Shown one piece after another: positions 31,083 through 33,982 of a DNA stretch of 33,982 nt. Numbering within the stretch: the first letter of the stretch is position 1; each line of letters begins with the position of its first letter. Location of the stretch: the NCBI GenBank assembly GCA_947626775.1, contig CANQTL010000033.1:1-33982 (forward strand). Reading direction: 5' to 3'. The position numbers and the translations under genes were made by a program. A model generated the notes under the pieces. That model made no database searches and was not told where the DNA came from. It saw only the letters and a list, made by a program, of their open reading frames with translations. The DNA comes from an uncultured Lachnospiraceae bacterium (GTDB lineage Bacteria > Bacillota > Clostridia > Lachnospirales > Lachnospiraceae).

Positions 31083-32600
31083 ATGTTTTTTTTATATAAA
31101 AATCTGCGCGGATCCGCGCTTCGGATCCGCTCCACAGCTGTCCACAGGAAAATCACGGCGGCCGTCTGTGTTCTTCTCGGCTTTCTGTGTCTCTCCACGC
31201 CCATTCTCACCGTGCGCGCGACCGCGGAAGATCTGCAGGCGGAGGCCGAAGCGCGCAAGTCGCTTCCCGTTCAGTCAAACGATATCGAAGACTGGCCCGT
31301 CGGTCCTTCCATCGGCGCGGAATCCGCGATCTTAATGGACGTCGATACCGGCGTAATTCTGTATGCCAAGAACATTCACGAGAAATGTTATCCCGCAAGC
31401 ACCACCAAACTGCTGACCTGTCTGATCGCCATGGAACGCGGCAATCTGGACGACATGGTCACATTTTCCCGCGACGCGGTATTCAGCGTGCCCGCCGGAG
31501 GCTCCAATATGGGGATAGACGCAGGCGAATCCCTGACTCTGGAACAGTGTCTCTACGGTATTCTGGTCGGCTCCGCCAACGAAGTGGCCAACGCGGTGGG
31601 CGAATACGTCTCCGGATCAATCGAGGATTTCGTCGCCCTCATGAACGAGCGGGCCGCCGAACTCGGCTGCACCGACAGCCACTTTGCCAACACCAACGGC
31701 CTGCCGGACGACAACCACTATACGACCGCCTACGATCTGGCGCTGATCTCCTGCGCTTTCTTTCAGAATGAAATGCTCTGCAAGATCGGCAACACGGCGC
31801 GCTATCACTTCGAGCCTACAGCGACGCAGCCGGACGACTTCTTTGAAAAAAACAAACATCTGCTGATCACGGGAGAAATTCCCTACGAGGGTATCCTCGG
31901 CGGCAAAACCGGCTATACCGATCTGGCGAGACAGACGCTCGTCACCTGTGCCGAGCGAAACGGCATGAAGCTTGTCTGCGTCGTTTTCAAGGAAGAATCC
32001 CCCGCCCAGTTCACGGATACCGTCGAGCTGTTCGACTATGGCTTCAACAATTTTCAAACGGTGAATGTCTCGGAAAATGAAGAGAAATACCAGATAGAAT
32101 CATCCGGCTTCCTGCAGACCGGCAGCGATATCTTCGGGAGTTCCAAACCGATCCTGTCCATAGATCCCGACAGCTATGTAATCATCCCCAACACGCTCTC
32201 CTTCGATGAGCTGGAATCCGACATCGACTACGGCGTATCCGAGGGAAACCATATCGCCAGGATCAATTACAGCTGTCACGGCACCTATCTGGGAAGCGCT
32301 TACCTGAACGCTGCCACCGAGACGGCTGCGACATACGAGTTTGATACTGGCTCCGCCGAGACAATCGATATCGCCGTGGAGCGGACACAGGACGATCCGG
32401 ATTCCTCGACGACCATCTTCGTCAATGTGAAAAAAGTGCTGCTCGGCGTTCTTCTGTCCGCAGGCGCGCTGATCGTCCTGTTTATCCTGCGGGCCCTGCT
32501 CGCAAACCGTGATAAAGTCCGCAGAAGACAAAACCATATCAGGAGGAAGCAGCGTCGGCGGGAGCGGCTTCGTTCCGAGCTTGACGATTTCGATTTTTAG
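31083..32600 (+). CDS. D-alanyl-D-alanine carboxypeptidase, peptidase S11 family (DacF-like)
   Basis: A 505-residue low-molecular-weight penicillin-binding protein that trims the terminal D-Ala from peptidoglycan stem peptides outside the membrane. Residues about 22-46 form a signal peptide. The catalytic triad motifs are all present: PASTTK with S106 and K109, SAN at 164-166, and KTG at 275-277. A beta-rich C-terminal domain follows. Near the end a membrane helix (about 448-472) and a strongly basic tail (RRRQNHIRRKQRRRERL) anchor it in the membrane. The ATG at 31083 is chosen since GGAAAGG lies upstream; the ATG at 31062 has no ribosome site. The last 62 bases overlap the convergent exonuclease gene. 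Confidence 0.92.
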   Translation: MFFLYKNLRGSALRIRSTAVHRKITAAVCVLLGFLCLSTPILTVRATAEDLQAEAEARKSLPVQSNDIEDWPVGPSIGAESAILMDVDTGVILYAKNIHEKCYPASTTKLLTCLIAMERGNLDDMVTFSRDAVFSVPAGGSNMGIDAGESLTLEQCLYGILVGSANEVANAVGEYVSGSIEDFVALMNERAAELGCTDSHFANTNGLPDDNHYTTAYDLALISCAFFQNEMLCKIGNTARYHFEPTATQPDDFFEKNKHLLITGEIPYEGILGGKTGYTDLARQTLVTCAERNGMKLVCVVFKEESPAQFTDTVELFDYGFNNFQTVNVSENEEKYQIESSGFLQTGSDIFGSSKPILSIDPDSYVIIPNTLSFDELESDIDYGVSEGNHIARINYSCHGTYLGSAYLNAATETAATYEFDTGSAETIDIAVERTQDDPDSSTTIFVNVKKVLLGVLLSAGALIVLFILRALLANRDKVRRRQNHIRRKQRRRERLRSELDDFDF

Positions 32601-33540
32601 AGATTCTCTTTCCCTTCCGCTGCAGTCTGGCCTTATCCTGCTTGCCGCGGATCGCTTCGAGCTCCGCCTCCGTGATAAATTTTTCCGTCTTGACGATATA
32701 GACCGATCCGTCTTCCGCCTTGCGGATACGGATTTTCGCTTTCATAAACCCATGTCTGTCGCAGTACGAAACGCTGTAATAGTGTTTCCCGTTAGGCGTG
32801 AACCAGTCGATTTTTCTGCGAAGCTTCCTGTCGCACAGATAACACTTCGTAGACATGACCTTCTTATCTTCCAGCGCTTCCGCCTTGTCACCAAAAGCGC
32901 GCGAAATATACTTCGCGTAAGTATCGAACGTCACATAGATCTCGGACGCTTCGTCCCGCGGGAGATGAAAAACGTCAAAGGAATAATTTCCCAGCACGCT
33001 TTCCTCCATACAGGACAGAATCTTGGCGGTATAGTAGGCGTCGCTGAAAGCGCGGTGAAAGGGAATGTCTTTCTCAACCGACAGAAAATCAATGGCATAC
33101 TCCAGCGTCCGCCGCGACTTCCTGTCCTCGTAAGCAATGCTGAACAACTTCTGCACATCGAGAAAGCGGATCGGCCCGTCCGCCAGCGGTTCCAGTTCAT
33201 AATATCGGATATTCCGCTGAAGTTCCGTCAGATCAAGCGGCCCCCAGGTACAGAAAATATAGTCGTCGCCGCACCAGGCGCGAAACTGTTCCATGACTTC
33301 CGGAAAAGGGCGCCCATGCTCCAGCTGTTCCATCTGCAGATGAATCAGTTTTCTGGTGACATGATGCATGGAATGATATACCTTCGGCCTGATCAATTCG
33401 CTGAACTCATCCACCATCTTTCTCTCGCTGTTCAGTTTAATCGCTCCGATTTCAATGATCTCAAAGGGCAGAACCCTGGATACTTCCTCGCGTCCCGTAC
33501 TGCTCTGGTTCCACTCCAGATCCATAATAATATAATTCAT
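32539..33540 (-). CDS. DEDDh 3'-5' exonuclease-domain protein with C-terminal zinc-finger-like module
   Basis: A 333-residue protein. Residues 1-185 are a DnaQ-like exonuclease domain: MNYIIMDLEWNQ with D7 and E9, CTWGPLDLTELQRN with the middle aspartate, and HRAFSDAYYTAKIL with the final His-x4-Asp. It should degrade DNA or RNA from the 3' end; the natural substrate is unknown. A second module at about 230-275 has CYLCDRKL and later YCDRHG, a CxxC/CxxH pattern likely to bind zinc. The tail is basic and repetitive (KGKRISKNRNRQARNEA). The ATG at 33540 follows the tRNA terminator with GGGAAAG upstream; the frame is open to 33945 only by chance. Confidence 0.88.
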   Translation of the reverse strand: MNYIIMDLEWNQSSTGREEVSRVLPFEIIEIGAIKLNSERKMVDEFSELIRPKVYHSMHHVTRKLIHLQMEQLEHGRPFPEVMEQFRAWCGDDYIFCTWGPLDLTELQRNIRYYELEPLADGPIRFLDVQKLFSIAYEDRKSRRTLEYAIDFLSVEKDIPFHRAFSDAYYTAKILSCMEESVLGNYSFDVFHLPRDEASEIYVTFDTYAKYISRAFGDKAEALEDKKVMSTKCYLCDRKLRRKIDWFTPNGKHYYSVSYCDRHGFMKAKIRIRKAEDGSVYIVKTEKFITEAELEAIRGKQDKARLQRKGKRISKNRNRQARNEAAPADAASS

Positions 33541-33560
33541 GGTACTTTCCCGCCGTTTAA

Positions 33561-33601
33561 TAAAAAGGGCCATAAACTCAAAATCCTGAGTTGACGGCCC
33601 T
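33561..33601 (-). terminator. terminator of the original tRNA-Arg gene
   Basis: On the minus strand AGGGCC and AACTCA pair with TGAGTT and GGCCCT in a two-part stem, followed by TTTTTA. It lies 5 bases beyond the tRNA 3' half. Confidence 0.85.
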
Positions 33602-33606
33602 CTCAG

Positions 33607-33648
33607 CGTCCGCGAGGTGACTCGAACACCCGACCTACCGCTTAGGAG
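33607..33648 (-). mobile_element. tRNA-Arg(CCT) 3' half: attachment-site scar of an integrated element
   Basis: On the minus strand these 42 bases are exactly tRNA positions 32-73: anticodon loop CTCCTAA (anticodon CCT), 3' arm GCGGT, variable loop AGGTC, T stem GGGTG, T loop TTCGAGT, CACCT, acceptor strand CGCGGAC and discriminator G. The 5' half (D arm, acceptor GTCCGCG, anticodon arm ACCGC) is absent in the following 330 bases. Tyrosine recombinases cross over at the anticodon loop and leave such 3' copies at one end of the element. The intact tRNA should be at the other end, beyond the window. Confidence 0.75.
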
Positions 33649-33922
33649 TTTGGTCAGCTCAATATCCCGTGGTGCATTGCCGTTTTCATATAATGCCCGG
33701 AAATCCCGAGAAATCAAGGTATTTGAGCAATCCAAATTTCCCGACGTATCCGATAGGGACATCAAATATCCCTTCTTGAATCGTCTATCATTAGCAGAAC
33801 CATTAGCAACCCCGTTCGGGGAACGTTCTGCGTTCACTTCCAAGTCACCTCTCTCCCCCCCCCATAATATCAATCCAAACAACAAAATACAAGACCTTTT
33901 TGACCTTTGAGTTTCCCCATTT
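33649..33922. other. terminal segment of the putative integrated element
   Basis: No certain gene. On the minus strand a frame is open from a GTG at 33837 (AGAGG 10 bases before it) or a TTG at 33841-33843. It reads SLSDTSGNLDCSNTLISRDF, then RALYENGNAPRDIELTK, and runs on through the tRNA scar, so it may be a small element gene whose natural end lay in the circular form. Just upstream is a run of nine C on the plus strand (33855-33863). Confidence 0.4.
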
Positions 33923-33982
33923 TTAGAACACGAATGCCCCGGCATCCTCTATTTTAAAGTGTTCAAACAGGTTTAGCTGTTG
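33923..33982 (-). CDS. C-terminal 19 residues of an unidentified element gene (partial)
   Basis: The minus strand enters the window in an open frame that ends at TAA 33923-33925. It reads QQLNLFEHFKIEDAGAFVF, a natural-looking protein end. It lies about 275 bases inside the putative element, so it could be its last gene. Too short to name a family. Confidence 0.45.
   Translation of the reverse strand, partial: QQLNLFEHFKIEDAGAFVF

Noticed and set aside
33541..33945. N-terminal extension or fusion of the exonuclease into the element
   Set aside because: The frame is open but crosses a strong terminator and the tRNA 3' half, and the exonuclease domain begins precisely at the ATG at 33540. Continuity looks accidental.

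Overview
The window looks like chromosomal DNA of a spore-forming member of the Clostridia, most likely a Lachnospiraceae species. This placement rests on the run hup - rqcP - yabP - yabQ - divIC - spoIIE-like - tilS - hpt - ftsH, on a CotS-type spore coat gene and on several proteins of a kind usual in that family. It is inferred from gene content and order, not from a marker phylogeny.

Layout. 1-1567: the tail of an unidentified gene, a lipoprotein and a small heat-shock protein gene with its own promoter, hairpin leader and terminator. 1592-4917 (minus): an ECF sigma factor, its likely membrane anti-sigma partner, a metallo-beta-lactamase-fold hydrolase, a YbaK-type deacylase and a small membrane protein. 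4994-7836: a second, plus-strand ECF sigma/membrane-partner pair whose partner has an FtsX-like extracellular domain, flanked by two uncharacterised proteins. 8039-10427: a truncated MFS transporter remnant beside a 37-bp palindrome, and a GH13 alpha-glycosidase. 10730-18696 (minus): the conserved housekeeping and sporulation block, ending in ftsH. 18738-23378 (minus): a PEGA-repeat lipoprotein, CotS, the CCA-adding enzyme and a small acidic protein. 23466-27653 (minus): a GH127 - GH3 pair for plant glycans. 27745-29833: tRNA-Pro(CGG), a lipoprotein and a divergent CPA2 antiporter sharing a promoter region. 29888-33540: thioredoxin, TrmB, a D,D-carboxypeptidase and a DEDDh exonuclease that overlaps it tail to tail.

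The right end is the edge of an integrated element. Positions 33607-33648 are exactly the 3' half (anticodon loop to discriminator base) of a tRNA-Arg(CCT), followed by its terminator but without a 5' half. This is the usual trace of tyrosine-recombinase insertion, so sequence from about 33649 onward probably belongs to a mobile element whose body lies outside the window.

Starts were moved from the longest open frame to the codon with a proper Shine-Dalgarno sequence in many genes, as stated per entry. No CRISPR array, rRNA or insertion sequence was seen. The most interesting observations are the FtsX-like sigma-partner, the tRNA-Arg attachment scar, a SpoIIE-type phosphatase without its membrane domain, a recurrent VS[D/E/G]N linker motif in the PEGA lipoprotein, and the divergent antiporter/lipoprotein promoter pair with a dyad over the -35 box.
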